A DNA stretch of 64,000 nt from NCBI GenBank assembly GCA_023014485.1, contig JAJOZX010001003.1, positions 186,001 through 250,000 on the forward strand, given 5' to 3'. Positions 53,490 through 63,021 of the stretch are shown here, piece after piece. Every line of letters starts with the position of its first letter. The first letter of the stretch is position 1. Source of the stretch: Bathynomus jamesi (lineage: Eukaryota; Arthropoda; Malacostraca; Isopoda; Cirolanidae). The notes under the pieces are model-generated. The model did no database searches. It was not told where the DNA came from and saw only the letters and a program-made list of their open reading frames with translations. Made by a program: the position numbers and the translations under genes.

Positions 53490-54020
53490 AAAAGGTTAAC
53501 TGTTAGCCTCACGAAGTCTGGCAACATGAAAGAGACTCGCCAAAAATCAACGTCTGGTGCGATCTCAGAAAGCCATGCATCATTGGTCCTTTCTCTTTAG
53601 AAGAACCTGCAATGTTGCAGAATTTCTTTATCCTTGAACTAAAACAATTAAATCTTTCAGATAGCACAATTTTTCAGTAAGACGGTGCTCCCTGCCACTA
53701 TGATTTGAATGCGCGACAGTTCTTGAATAAAGTCTTTCCAGCTAAGTACGAAGTTCGGTTGAGGTGGTCCATTTGCTTGACCACCTCGTTCAGCTGACCT
53801 ATCTTCATTGAACTATTTTTTATGGGACCATGTTAAAAGTGTTGTTTACTCATCAAAACCACATTCTTCGGATGAAATTATGGCCAAGATTACAAATACA
53901 ATTCATTCACTCAATCAGCAACAGCTGGTGAATGTTTTCAGGTCTGAAAAATTGGATTGAATGATGCGTCGAGAAATATGGCTGCATGTTGATGCCCAGA
54001 AATTTGTAACGTAGTGTGCT
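53490..54020 (+). pseudogene. DD41D-like mariner transposase relic
   Basis: Across frame breaks: KINVWCDLRKPCIIGPFSLE, TIFQ-stop-DGAPCHYDLNARQFL (second D), KVFPAKYEVR, GGPFA-stop-PPRSADLSSLNYFLWDHV, IHSLNQQQLVNVFR, MMRREIWLHVDAQKF. The third catalytic residue is N, not D, and W is a stop, so long dead. Same group as 46071 and 20790. Confidence 0.75.
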
Positions 54021-54218
54021 GAAACTTTTAATAATTGTTTTCATATATTGTTTACAGTTTGTTTCTATGGTGTGTACATCAAAAGTTATTAAAGTTTAAA
54101 TTAAAAGTTTTTAACTAAAAAAGTTATTTCTTTTTAAATAGTGGCGGCCATAGAAAGGAAAAGATCCATTCTCTCTGGCTCCTTTGAATCCTTACTGTTG
54201 TACCACCCCGTACACACA

Positions 54219-54660
54219 CATATATATATATATATATGGAATATCATGCATGAACACGAACGATTTTGAATGCGAAAATTGCCCTACCACGATTTGAACC
54301 CCTCACCTCAATCCCGTTGTAGGTTAGTAGCTAGCACTCTCACCTTCTATTAAAGAGGTGGTGGGTTCGAAACACGGTGGGGAAATTTTAGCATTATGAA
54401 AAATCGTGCGTGTCTATGCATATTCCATCTATGGGACCTCAGCGTTACACCAGATAATTTGAATGAAATTACCTCGAGCGCGGGAGGGGTTAACACGTAA
54501 AATGCCTCTGGACGCTAAAACGTTGCGTTTCCTCGGTTGTGTTAATTTGTATCCTATCATAGTGTAATGGCTAGCGCCTTCACCTTCTATTGAAGAGGCA
54601 GTGGGTTCGATTCCTAGTGGGTCAATTTTTGCATATATATATATATATATATATATATAA
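54219..54660 (+). mobile_element. SINE C-like repeat: two tRNA-like segments between (TA)n tracts
   Basis: Two plus-strand tRNA-like stretches: about 54325-54390 (TTAGTAGCTAGCACTCTCAC, GGGTTCGAAAC) and 54555-54630 (TAGTGTAATGGCTAGCGC, GGGTTCGATTCC). They share CACCTTCTATT-AAGAGG. A third, inverted, box B-like word is at 54290. (TA)n at 54219-54238 and 54637-54660. Not present elsewhere in the window. Confidence 0.6.
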
Positions 54661-54662
54661 TG

Positions 54663-54937
54663 GTAACCTTGGTTTCACTTCCGCCCGAATTGTTATTTTG
54701 ATGAAGCTCAAGCGTGTTGCTCCACTTTAGAACTACAGCTTAACGGGGAATCGGATCGGAACCACGACCCACCACAGGTAGTTAGAAATTACAAAGTCCT
54801 CGCCCGGACTTGGTCTCAGGATACCAGGGTACCCATTTATCTGTAGACCAATTTTATTGTATTTTGTCGTCGTCGGGAATCGAACCGGAGCCGGTGGATT
54901 TGTAGTCAGCGATGCTAACCACTACACCACCGAGGCT

Positions 54938-54938
<1 letters not shown>
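54663..54938 (-). mobile_element. SINE A, copy 4 (diverged)
   Basis: Minus strand; GAGCCTCGGTGGTGTAGTGG head with TTAGCATCGCTGACTAC, a degraded second head, and a tail with AACACGCTTGAGCTTCATC (diverged AAGCTTGACCTTCGT). The most divergent of the five copies. Confidence 0.75.
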
Positions 54939-54941
<3 letters not shown>

Positions 54942-54979
<38 letters not shown>

Positions 54980-54988
54980 TAATATATA
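54942..54988. repeat. (TA)n microsatellite
   Basis: TA tract in which the next hAT-like element sits. Confidence 0.92.
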
Positions 54989-55716
54989 TAGTGGTGGACC
55001 GGATGTCAGTTTTTCAACATCCGCGGATGCGGATCTTCAATTTCAATATCCACGGATGCGGATATTTAGTTAATCTATCAATATAATACAGAATTATGAA
55101 TATAGACATAATTTTTCAAATTTCATGATATACTATTATGGCAGGCAATGCATAAGAATTACAATTAATATTAATGTTTTCATTATGATAAAAATAATAA
55201 CTTTCTCAAGAGTTTCAGCCACAGAAAATTCAAATGAAACAAGTTTCATTCAATTTTCAATTGCTAATTTTAGAAACTGTGCAAATTTTGCAATGTGTTT
55301 GCTATAGAAAATTAGCATTTTTATTTTTGCTAAAGAATTACTATTTTTGTATTTATTTACAATTCTTGCTCGAAACACGATAGACTGCTTGATTATATGA
55401 ACAATTTCATTCTGAAAAGTTACTCTGTTGCTGTGAAAAAAAAATCAGTTGAGTACGCACAGCTGCACAGGCAGTGTTTGTTGATTTAATGGTATTTATA
55501 TTTTGAGGTTTATATATTTGTTTGTTCATTAATAATTAATACTTTACATGAAATGTGCATGACTGGGCCTTATAAGCTACTTTATAAGCTAATTTAATTG
55601 TAAATTGCATAATTTGTTAGAGGTAATATCCGCATAACATCCGCAGTCTGAAGTGCGGATGCGGATGTTAAAAATGATGTGAATATCTGCGGATGCGGAT
55701 ATCCGGTCCACCACTA
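54989..55716. mobile_element. non-autonomous hAT, GCGGATGCGGATAT subterminal repeats
   Basis: 728 bp. Both ends TAGTGGTGGACCGGAT (inverted, 16 bp perfect). Repeats of GCGGATGCGGAT lie at 55020-55065 and 55660-55700. The flanks are (TA)n on both sides, so an 8-bp duplication cannot be distinguished. Interior AT-rich; 55125-55307 is a chance frame. Confidence 0.85.
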
Positions 55717-55739
55717 ATATATATATATATATATAGTCG

Positions 55740-57590
55740 TAACGACAGATTTGTTTATTAAATTATGCATCAAAATATAGGTAAAAATGGTAATAAAGAT
55801 GAGGAATCATAGTTAATAGAAAGAAAGAATGAAGTGATTTTAAAATCAATTTAATTTTGCGCGGTGCGAAAATTAAATCTTTTAAAACCTATAACAAGTG
55901 TTGGTACAGGAGCGCGGTTGAAGTTTCATCCAAACGCAGGCAGAAAAACTACGCTCGTTTGCAGAGAAAGGGCATAAATTACGCACGATGTGTCACGCGC
56001 AATTAATATGTCGATAGCAAAGAGAACTTAGTTTTACGAACGTTTTCTTTTGGAACTCGTAAAAAGTTTTTATTTTTTTTTCTATTCTTACATACGAGTT
56101 AAGTTCAATGTAAACAGTTGTTATACTATATGTCAAAATCCCACGTAGCTAAAAAATATTCATCGCCCGATGGAAACCATCAACTGAGGGGAAATTTAGT
56201 TTTTTTTTTACGAAAGGCGGAGCTTAGTTATAACGACATCGAGAGTAGGTCAAGAAGAATGACGAATGACGTCATGTAAAGAAAATACTCTTGATAGGTC
56301 ATTCAGGTATAATAAAGCGGAATTTTCTTTAATTTCTAAGGTGTGACAGAGAGCCGCGTTAGTATGGTTCAAACCCTTCTGTAAATGAGGTGGTAGTCGC
56401 AGGAAAGAACTTGTGAAAATAGTACCCAAAAGTGGCAGGGCATTTTTAGAATTTTATTTTGTTTACATGTTCAAATTCTGAATTATAAGCTTGTTGAGTT
56501 TATTGTGTTTCTCTCTCCGGGAATAACTTTACAAATTTTGTGTTAAACATTTTTCTTTTTTGTTGATTTTGTTTCCCGAGAAAATTGCGGAATTGCGCAG
56601 AATTTCTGAAAAGTCTGTGTTGAAATAAATTTGACGAACTTATTTCTTGAAGATGTACGGGACTCGCACGAAACTTTTGGACAGAATTTCCATACTTTTT
56701 TATTAGTAAAATTTAATTTAAGGAATATGAATTAAATTCTGTTTCTTCAGTCATCTATAAAACCCCTCTGTATATCCCATTTGAGACTCAATCCAATTAA
56801 TTGAAAATATACTTTGGAATTCAATAAAATTTGTTTGAAAGAATTTGTAGGTGTACATCTGTAAACTTATTTGGAATTAATGTACCATTCAGTTCGAGTG
56901 AAATTTTAGAATTTTGTGAAATAAAATTTATTCGAGGGATTGTGTTGGTTCTATTGTAATAAATGGAATTAATGCGATTGTTAATTAATGCAATTTGACC
57001 TGATTATTAATTTGTTTTATATTAACTGCCGAGAGAGAGGGAGAGAAATTAGTTTTACAAGCCTAGTTGGTATGTCGAGAGAATAGTTAGTTTTAAATTT
57101 ACAGTTGGCAAACTTGGGCCTCATTTTGAAACAGATTTTCGCCGATATTTTTATCGTAAGACGCATTGAATTTCATAGTGCTTTTTAATGAAAATTCCGT
57201 TAATTATTTATAGCCGGCTTAGGCCGACTTAACCTCTCTCTCTTTCAATGCCACCTTCATCTTAATTCGCTCTACCTTTGATCACCGTGTTTTAAAAGTT
57301 TAATTGACAAAAATCATATAAAATCTATTTCGTGCTTCAGCTTCCCGTGCGTTAGGCATAATCAGACACGCTGCTGAGTCAGACGGGCATTCAGTGCTTT
57401 TAAACGAAATTCAGTACAGAAGAACCACGAAAGTTTGCAATACACTATAAAATAATAAAATTAAAATTGAGCGTCAAGAAAGCTGAAAAAATTATGCGTA
57501 TAAAATTGAAAGGCTATCCGAGAGCATAGCAGGGTCATCCTAAACAAGCGAACTGCGAGTAATAAGTGCAATAAAACTGGTTGCGCGATA
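55740..57590. other. no gene recognised
   Basis: Apparently low-repeat DNA without a convincing frame. Downstream of the receptor exon on the minus strand, so it would be intron if that gene is real; I looked for an M4-encoding exon and did not find one. Confidence 0.55.
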
Positions 57591-57822
57591 TATATATATA
57601 TATATATATATATGGGATGAATTTCACAATAAAACACGTGAAATGAATGAATGCTGCAAACCCACAAGGAAAAAGAAAAACGATTCCAAGGCCTTTCGTG
57701 TATTCAAAGCTACACCTCGTCATTCCCTGACGAGGTGTAGCTTTGAATACACGAAAGGCCTTGGAATCGTTTTTCTTTTTCCTTGTGGGTTTGCAGCATA
57801 TATATATATATATATATATATA
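57590..57822. ncRNA. palindromic hammerhead-like module
   Basis: Inverted repeat (about 57650-57720 and 57727-57798) whose plus half, 57722-57768, reads ATTCC, CTGACGA, G, stem II GTGTA/TACAC (loop GCTTTGAA), GAAA, GGCC, TT, GGAAT. ATTCC/GGAAT close stem I, and GGCC is self-complementary as stem III. Then TTTTTCTTTTTCC and (TA)n at 57800. The opposite half is the inverted copy with an altered CTGACGA. (TA)n also at 57590-57613. Only departure from a textbook core: one extra G before stem II. Confidence 0.55.
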
Positions 57823-57850
57823 ATAATAATCTAAATTCCGTGCATCACTC

Positions 57851-57941
57851 TTGATTGGCAGAAAGTTGATGACGGCATCAATAGGATTTGCCATGATTAG
57901 CCGAGCTCATGATTACGTCATCAACTTTCAGGCCAATCAGG
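57851..57941. repeat. inverted repeat, AAAGTTGATGACG arms
   Basis: TTGATTGGCAGAAAGTTGAT then GACG, and the complement CGTCATCAACTTTCAGGCCA, about 24-bp arms and 45-nt loop. Confidence 0.75.
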
Positions 57942-58090
57942 ATCCTTGTACGAAATTTACAGTCACCAAACTGGTTGCCCTAATATTCATTATTTATGAA
58001 AATATACTGCACGGATTGCGTAATGTACGTAACAGATGATTTAAATACAACTGTAGTCACTAACTGCAGGTTATAATTTACTTAACGTAC

Positions 58091-58303
58091 CTGTCTATCA
58101 CTAGAGCCACCTGCTGCCATTCTAATCTGAGCGTGTCTCTGCGGTCCTGCTCGGCCAATCGCATCTCATTTCTCTCTATCGTCTGGTAGACCTTGTTGAG
58201 CATTCTCATGAAGTGGCGTTCGAAGGTATCTATGCAACGGTGTCCGCCCCCGTGCGTGCAGGGGCAACAACATCCTCGCGAGTGGAAGGCCCCTGACGTC
58301 ATC
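58091..58303 (-). CDS. internal exon, nicotinic acetylcholine receptor-type subunit (M3-M4 loop end)
   Basis: Candidate exon of a cellular gene. Minus strand: acceptor TTTTTCTGTATAG then 213 bp, then donor AG/GTACGT; the frame is open throughout (phase 1 in, phase 0/2 junction out). It encodes MTSGAFHSRGCCCPCTHGGG, CIDTFERHFMRMLNKVYQTI, ERNEMRLAEQDRRDTLRLEW and QQVALVIDR. The end, an amphipathic helix followed by EWQQVALVIDR, is the segment just before transmembrane helix M4 in nicotinic-type Cys-loop subunits. The subunit would form an acetylcholine-gated cation channel in neuronal membrane. Next exon should start with hydrophobic M4; it and the ligand-binding exons are not found, so introns are long. 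Base composition is GC-richer than surroundings. Family is from memory; another pLGIC class is possible. Confidence 0.68.
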
Positions 58304-58364
58304 CTATACAGAAAAATGTTAAATAAAATAGGAACAAACACTATATATATATATATATATATAT

Positions 58365-58766
58365 ACACCGGGTGTCCCAAAAGTCAGTTTACCGAAGAAA
58401 ATGTTCTCCTAAGGTGAGTTTACTACAAAGAAAAAAACGTGTTTCATAAATATATTTACAAAACATAAGAAAACGAAGAAAAAAATTTCTGAAACATATT
58501 TACAAAACATGAGAATAGTTCTGGTTACAATAACTGTTCAAAATGTCGTCCATGTTGTTCGATGCACATCTTGTATCTGTCAACGGTTGACCGGCAAATT
58601 ACTTTACATAGTTCCTTATCATTGCTTAAGAGCTGGAATTCTTCACAAATGTAGTCTTTAAGGTCCTGAAGACATGCTGGCTTTTTGCTGTAAAAAAAAT
58701 TACCATAATGTTTAGAATAATCATCTGGAGAAAACATTTTCCTCGGTAAACACTTTTGGGACACCT

Positions 58767-58768
<2 letters not shown>
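58365..58768 (-). mobile_element. mariner MITE with transposase tail
   Basis: TIRs GGGTGTCCCAAAAGTCAGTT (left) and inverted AAGGTGTCCCAAAAGTGTTT (right) with shared ACCGANGAAAATGTT. TA at both edges. Minus strand 58740-58525 ends with LKDYICEEFQLLSNDKELCK, CRSTVDRYKMCIEQHGRHFE, a mariner C-terminus. It lies about 60 bp upstream of the receptor exon on that strand. Confidence 0.82.

Positions 58769-58832
<64 letters not shown>
58769..58832. repeat. (TA)n/(GA)n microsatellite
   Basis: Compound tract after the MITE. Confidence 0.95.
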
Positions 58833-58836
<4 letters not shown>

Positions 58837-58899
58837 TAATTTTAACCAATTTGATGTTACCGGTTTATAGCGTAAAGTTGGCACTATAATAATGATAAT

Positions 58900-59750
58900 A
58901 GTTAATTGATTGAGAATGATTGATGGTTAATGATAAAGCTGGAGTCACCAATTTATAGTCACTCCAGGGTCACCAACTTTTATTGGTCTACGAATCACGG
59001 ATTTGATGTGGCTAAGAAAGGCTTACTATAATTACTGAATAAAATATGAAATTAGGGTCACCAATTTGGGCCTACCGCCCAAATAAACCATATGTAAATA
59101 GGAGAGAAAAATTTCCTTGTTTTGTTTAATTAAGAAAATAATTCAATTATTTGTTCACAGTGACTAACAATTCAATAACTGTATTTATAGTGATTAATAA
59201 TTATATAACGGCATTTGTACTATGCTAAATATGACTGAGTATTAGCAATAAGAAAAATGGTTATACAGACTAATTGTTAAGTAATTACAATGATGATAAA
59301 CACTAATTTAGGTAGGCTAATGATATGCCGAGTGAACCTAGAAATAATGAACCCTATTGATAATAGAAATAATGCACGTACGGTTGGTACAGTAAATGGA
59401 TTAAGTAATACACTAATTTAGATAGGCTAATGCGATATGCAAAAGTGAACACAGAATAAATAATGTAAGCCTATTGACAGTTGAAATAATGCATGTACGG
59501 TCGGAATGAAAGCCTATTGACAACTGAAATAATGCACGTACGGTTGGTACAGTAAATGGATTAGGCCGTCAAGAATGAAATGCATAAAAGAACATATAAA
59601 CAGTAGGATGCACTCTGGAGCTTGAAGACCTACTTCATGGGTTGACCGATATTTGGGCAGTAATGACCTCGGAGACTGAATGCCTAGGTAAGGTTGACCG
59701 TATTGCGTTTCGCCCGCCGAGACTCTTTTATATACATATATACAGTATAC
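58900..59750. repeat. GGTCACCAA repeats and a diverged tandem array
   Basis: GAGTCACCAATTTATAG, GGGTCACCAACTTTT and GGGTCACCAATTTGGG at 58935-59070. At 59300-59570 a unit with CACTAATTTAGGTAGGCTAA, GCCTATTGACA and TAATGCACGTACGGTTGGTA recurs two to three times. No ORF. Could be part of a retroelement long terminal region; unproven. Confidence 0.5.
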
Positions 59751-59807
59751 TGATGCTTAAAACATTTTAAATTTCTAATTAAAAATATCAGATGTTTTTA
59801 GAGTTCA

Positions 59808-60060
59808 TAAACTCTACAGACTTCTTCATTGTTGACAAAGGCATCTCGGCTGGAGGCGTTGCTACGGCAATGTCATCATGTCCCTCAGCTTTGGCGGCAG
59901 CTTCAGTCATCTGAAGGGCTTCTTCAGGGGTCAGAACAATGCAGTGATCCTCAAAATGCTTCTCGATATTGTCTGTCTCTAGGCCGCCAAACCCTTCCCC
60001 AGGGACATTCTTCGTTCTGATTGGTTGCGCTGTGAGCGACGCTGAATTTTTGTACTCCGT
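59808..60060 (-). pseudogene. short unrecognised coding relic, possibly pogo/Tigger C-terminus
   Basis: Minus frame ends at a stop near 59790: FGGLETDNIEKHFEDHCIVL, TPEEALQMTEAAAKAEGHDD, IAVATPPAEMPLSTMKKSVE. The acidic-helical style recalls the C-terminal tails of Tigger/jerky-type transposases, but I have no decisive motif. Open upstream to about 60095. Treat function as unknown. Confidence 0.35.
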
Positions 60061-60553
60061 GCTAAACGCGTAGATTTGAAATTTTACCGTTTAGAATATT
60101 TTAATCCTTTCAGAATTTTCCCGCGTAGAACCGGGCCGCGTAAAGTATTTGCACGTAGAATCGGTCGTCTGCTCTATATGGACCAAACTGGCAAGCCTCA
60201 ATTAAAAAAACAAGAATAAAACAGCAGCAAAAAAAAAAAAAAAAAAAAAGTCAAATACTGTAGAAATAATAATGCAGTATTTATCCATGTAATTAACAGT
60301 GGCCACAGAATCAACTGGAATAGTGCAACACCTACAGTATATATTGTAAAATTCATTCCAAATATTGATTTGCGCCCTGGTCTGTACAAAGTAGACACCA
60401 TTTTCTCGAAGAGATTAGAAATCCGATTAATATTTTAGAATGTTTCTTAGAAATATAGCACGCAGTACACCAAAATATTCTCCCACAGATTAAGCCATTT
60501 TGAGGATGGATCCAAGTGTAAGTGTAGATCGCTTTCTATCTTTCTATCTTCTC

Positions 60554-60596
60554 ATTCCTTGAGAAGGTCTTGTAAGAGACGAAAGCGCTTGGAATC
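60554..60596 (+). ncRNA. hammerhead-ribozyme-like core
   Basis: ATTCC, TTGAGAA, G, stem II GTCTT/GAGAC (loop GTAA), GAAA, GCGC, TT, GGAATC. ATTCC/GGAAT close stem I; GCGC is self-complementary. The T-rich tail TTTTTCATTTCCTT and (TA)n (60664) follow. TTGAGAA differs from CTGANGA, so this copy may be inactive. Confidence 0.48.
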
Positions 60597-60658
60597 TTTT
60601 TCATTTCCTTGCAGGTTCTGTCACACCGAACAAAATTCATGTGAAAATTGTAAATTAT

Positions 60659-60663
<5 letters not shown>

Positions 60664-60700
<37 letters not shown>
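60664..60700. repeat. (TA)n microsatellite
   Basis: TA tract between the module and SINE A. Confidence 0.94.
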
Positions 60701-60703
<3 letters not shown>

Positions 60704-60709
60704 TTTGGT

Positions 60710-60995
60710 TAACCTTGGTTTTGCTTCCGCCCGAAATGTTCATTCTGACGAAGGTCAAATTTGTTACTCCACGTTAGACCTACAGTTTAACGTGGAATCC
60801 GAACCACGCCCCTCCAGCAGCCCAGCGCCTTAACCACTAGGCTACCCAGGGTACCCATTTATGTACCAACCAATTTTTTTTATTGTGTGGAAGGATGAAC
60901 AGCTGGGTTTTGCTGCGCGGCCCCGGCCGTCACTGGGTCTCGATCCCGGGGCAGATGGATTCGTAGTCAGCGACGCTAACCACTACAACACTGAG

Positions 60996-60999
<4 letters not shown>
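60710..60999 (-). mobile_element. SINE A, copy 5
   Basis: Minus strand, both heads and tail present (box A TGTAGTGGTTAGCGTCGC; second head box B GGTTCGGATTCCACG; tail AATTTGACCTTCGTCAGAA). (TA)n at both sides (60664-60700 and 61000-61026). Confidence 0.83.
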
Positions 61000-61026
<27 letters not shown>

Positions 61027-61366
61027 CAGGGTGTCCCATAAGTCTGGAACCATAGGGTAAAATAAGTAATTCATGTTTTTCCGTTTATGCAAGTGCCCAT
61101 GTAGTCTTTGAGTAAGGAAGAACGCATCCAGGTAATTCTGCTCGTAGGAAATCGGAATCAGAGGGAGGTCGCTGAGGAATTTAACAGACTGCATCCGGAC
61201 CGGGCGCCGACAACACACAGCTGTGGACCTCCGAGGACATCCACCGACGATAACGCAGCCGCTACCATCCTCGCTCATTTCACAAACAGTCCCCAAAAGT
61301 CTCTTCGGCGTTTTATTGCCGTTTTTATCATTTTGCCCTATGGTTCGAGACTTACGGGACACCCTG
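61027..61366 (+). mobile_element. mariner MITE carrying an N-terminal HTH
   Basis: Ends CAGGGTGTCCCATAAGTCTG and inverted CAGGGTGTCCCGTAAGTCTC, sharing GAACCATAGGG; TA at 61025-61026 and 61367-61368. The interior frame (61108-61310) reads MSKEERIQVILLVGNRNQRE, VAEEFNRLHPDRAPTTHS, then STDDNAAATILAHFTNSPQK: HTH of a mariner transposase with the linker, catalytic domain deleted. Confidence 0.84.
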
Positions 61367-61384
61367 TATATATATATATTTATC

Positions 61385-63000
61385 TACTTATTTATTTATT
61401 TATAACTTTTTCTTTGTTTGATTGAAATGTTAACCTCCGTCGCAACATCAAAGGTCAGATAGGTCGCTATATATTATGGGCACAGGGGATGGTCTCCCAT
61501 CCCATTACTACTCGTACCTTTATAAGGATGCAATGTATAATTCAGCTACTGTACTTGGGTCATGCATGTATCATTCGAAAGCTCTAAAGGAGCCCTAAAA
61601 ACTGGAAACAATTAAAAATAAGAATTTCTGTCATAAAGACGTGAGTTTCAAATATACATGTTTTGAAAGTAGTATAGTATGCAACTTTAATGAAAGTTAG
61701 TATAAAAATGAAGTATGAGACGCTCCATAAAAGTTATTGTACAAAAAGTTGGAGAGAAATTCCTTTTCTTTATAACAATTCTATTGGTTTGTCTGTGCAA
61801 TTTATAGTTTTTTTATTTATTTGCAATTATGAACCCAGGTAGGAAACTCCTTTCGAAAAACGTTCATAAACAGTCGGTTAATTAAGTCACATGCCCAATA
61901 TATACAGTATATTACTCGGAAGCTCTTAAAAAGCGGTATCAGGTAAAATAAATTAAAACTAAAAATATTTTACAAAGGCGTAACCCACAAGTGTATATTT
62001 AAAAATTAAAAATTGATCATAAAATGTAAAATTCTGAAAATATGGCTTACATTTTTATATTACTATGTAGAGCCTGAGAAACTATCATTATGGTATAAAA
62101 TTTCACGTTCATATTTTTCATAATTTTAGATTTAGGAATTTACGAAGCTAATTTTTTGCTTAATTCTCAATTTTAAGCCTCAGTTGCATTATCTTGCAAA
62201 CTTGAAAGGCCAAGATTAGCGAGCGTCACTTTTTAAAATAAAAGTACATTTTTCTTTTGGAAATGATATATTTTATAGTACGGAAGTTAATTTTTATTAT
62301 TTTTTTGTAAAAATAAATTGTTTAACTCGACCTATAAATGTAATTTTCATTATGGGATTACGTAGACCCAAACGCTAGTCCCTATGTGTGCGATCCCACA
62401 CTGGCCTTCTAGAGTTAAACTATAGACGAAGACCTACATTACTGTATACATTTAGGCCAGGAGCCCGGGGCACCCCTCGTGCACCCTACCCCCCCTACAG
62501 CATCCTCCACGACTATATTTTTCTGAACTCTTAGGGCCTATAGATCAGATTAGAGGATGTTCCCATAAAATATTTCCCGTTGCACTCTTTCTGTCGGCTC
62601 ATTTTTACCCTCGCTCTGCCTGGGGTCAATTGACCCCCCTCCTCCGGCACATTTTCTCCGATAAAATAAAAACTTGGTACACCTTTACAGAACTAATTTA
62701 ATTAACACACCTTCAGTAAATATTTAAGGTCAAGGTCATGTAAGATCACGAAGTGAGGTCAGGTCAAAGTTGAGAGATTTTCAGAGGTGAATATGAACGG
62801 AATTTTATGTATTGTGCTTAAGCTGTTTGGTATGTGTAGACTTGTTTCCTGTTTAGGAATAGTGAATTTGAAGTAGATGAGTATGGTTAATGTATATGTA
62901 ATAATTCTGTATATTTATTTGGTGTTTAAATCAATAGCTATATTTATAAATTGAAAGACTAAGCATGATAAAGAAAATTTTATGAATTTAGTATTTACTG
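61385..63000. other. no gene; GGGGTCAATTGACCCC palindrome
   Basis: Unassigned AT-rich DNA. A palindrome at 62622-62638 (GGGGTCAATTGACCCC) and nearby AGGTCAAGGTCA (62728-62739) and GAGGTCAGGTCAAAG (62756-62770) words. No frame or TIR pair found. Confidence 0.5.
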
Positions 63001-63021
63001 AAATATATTTGTATTTCACAG

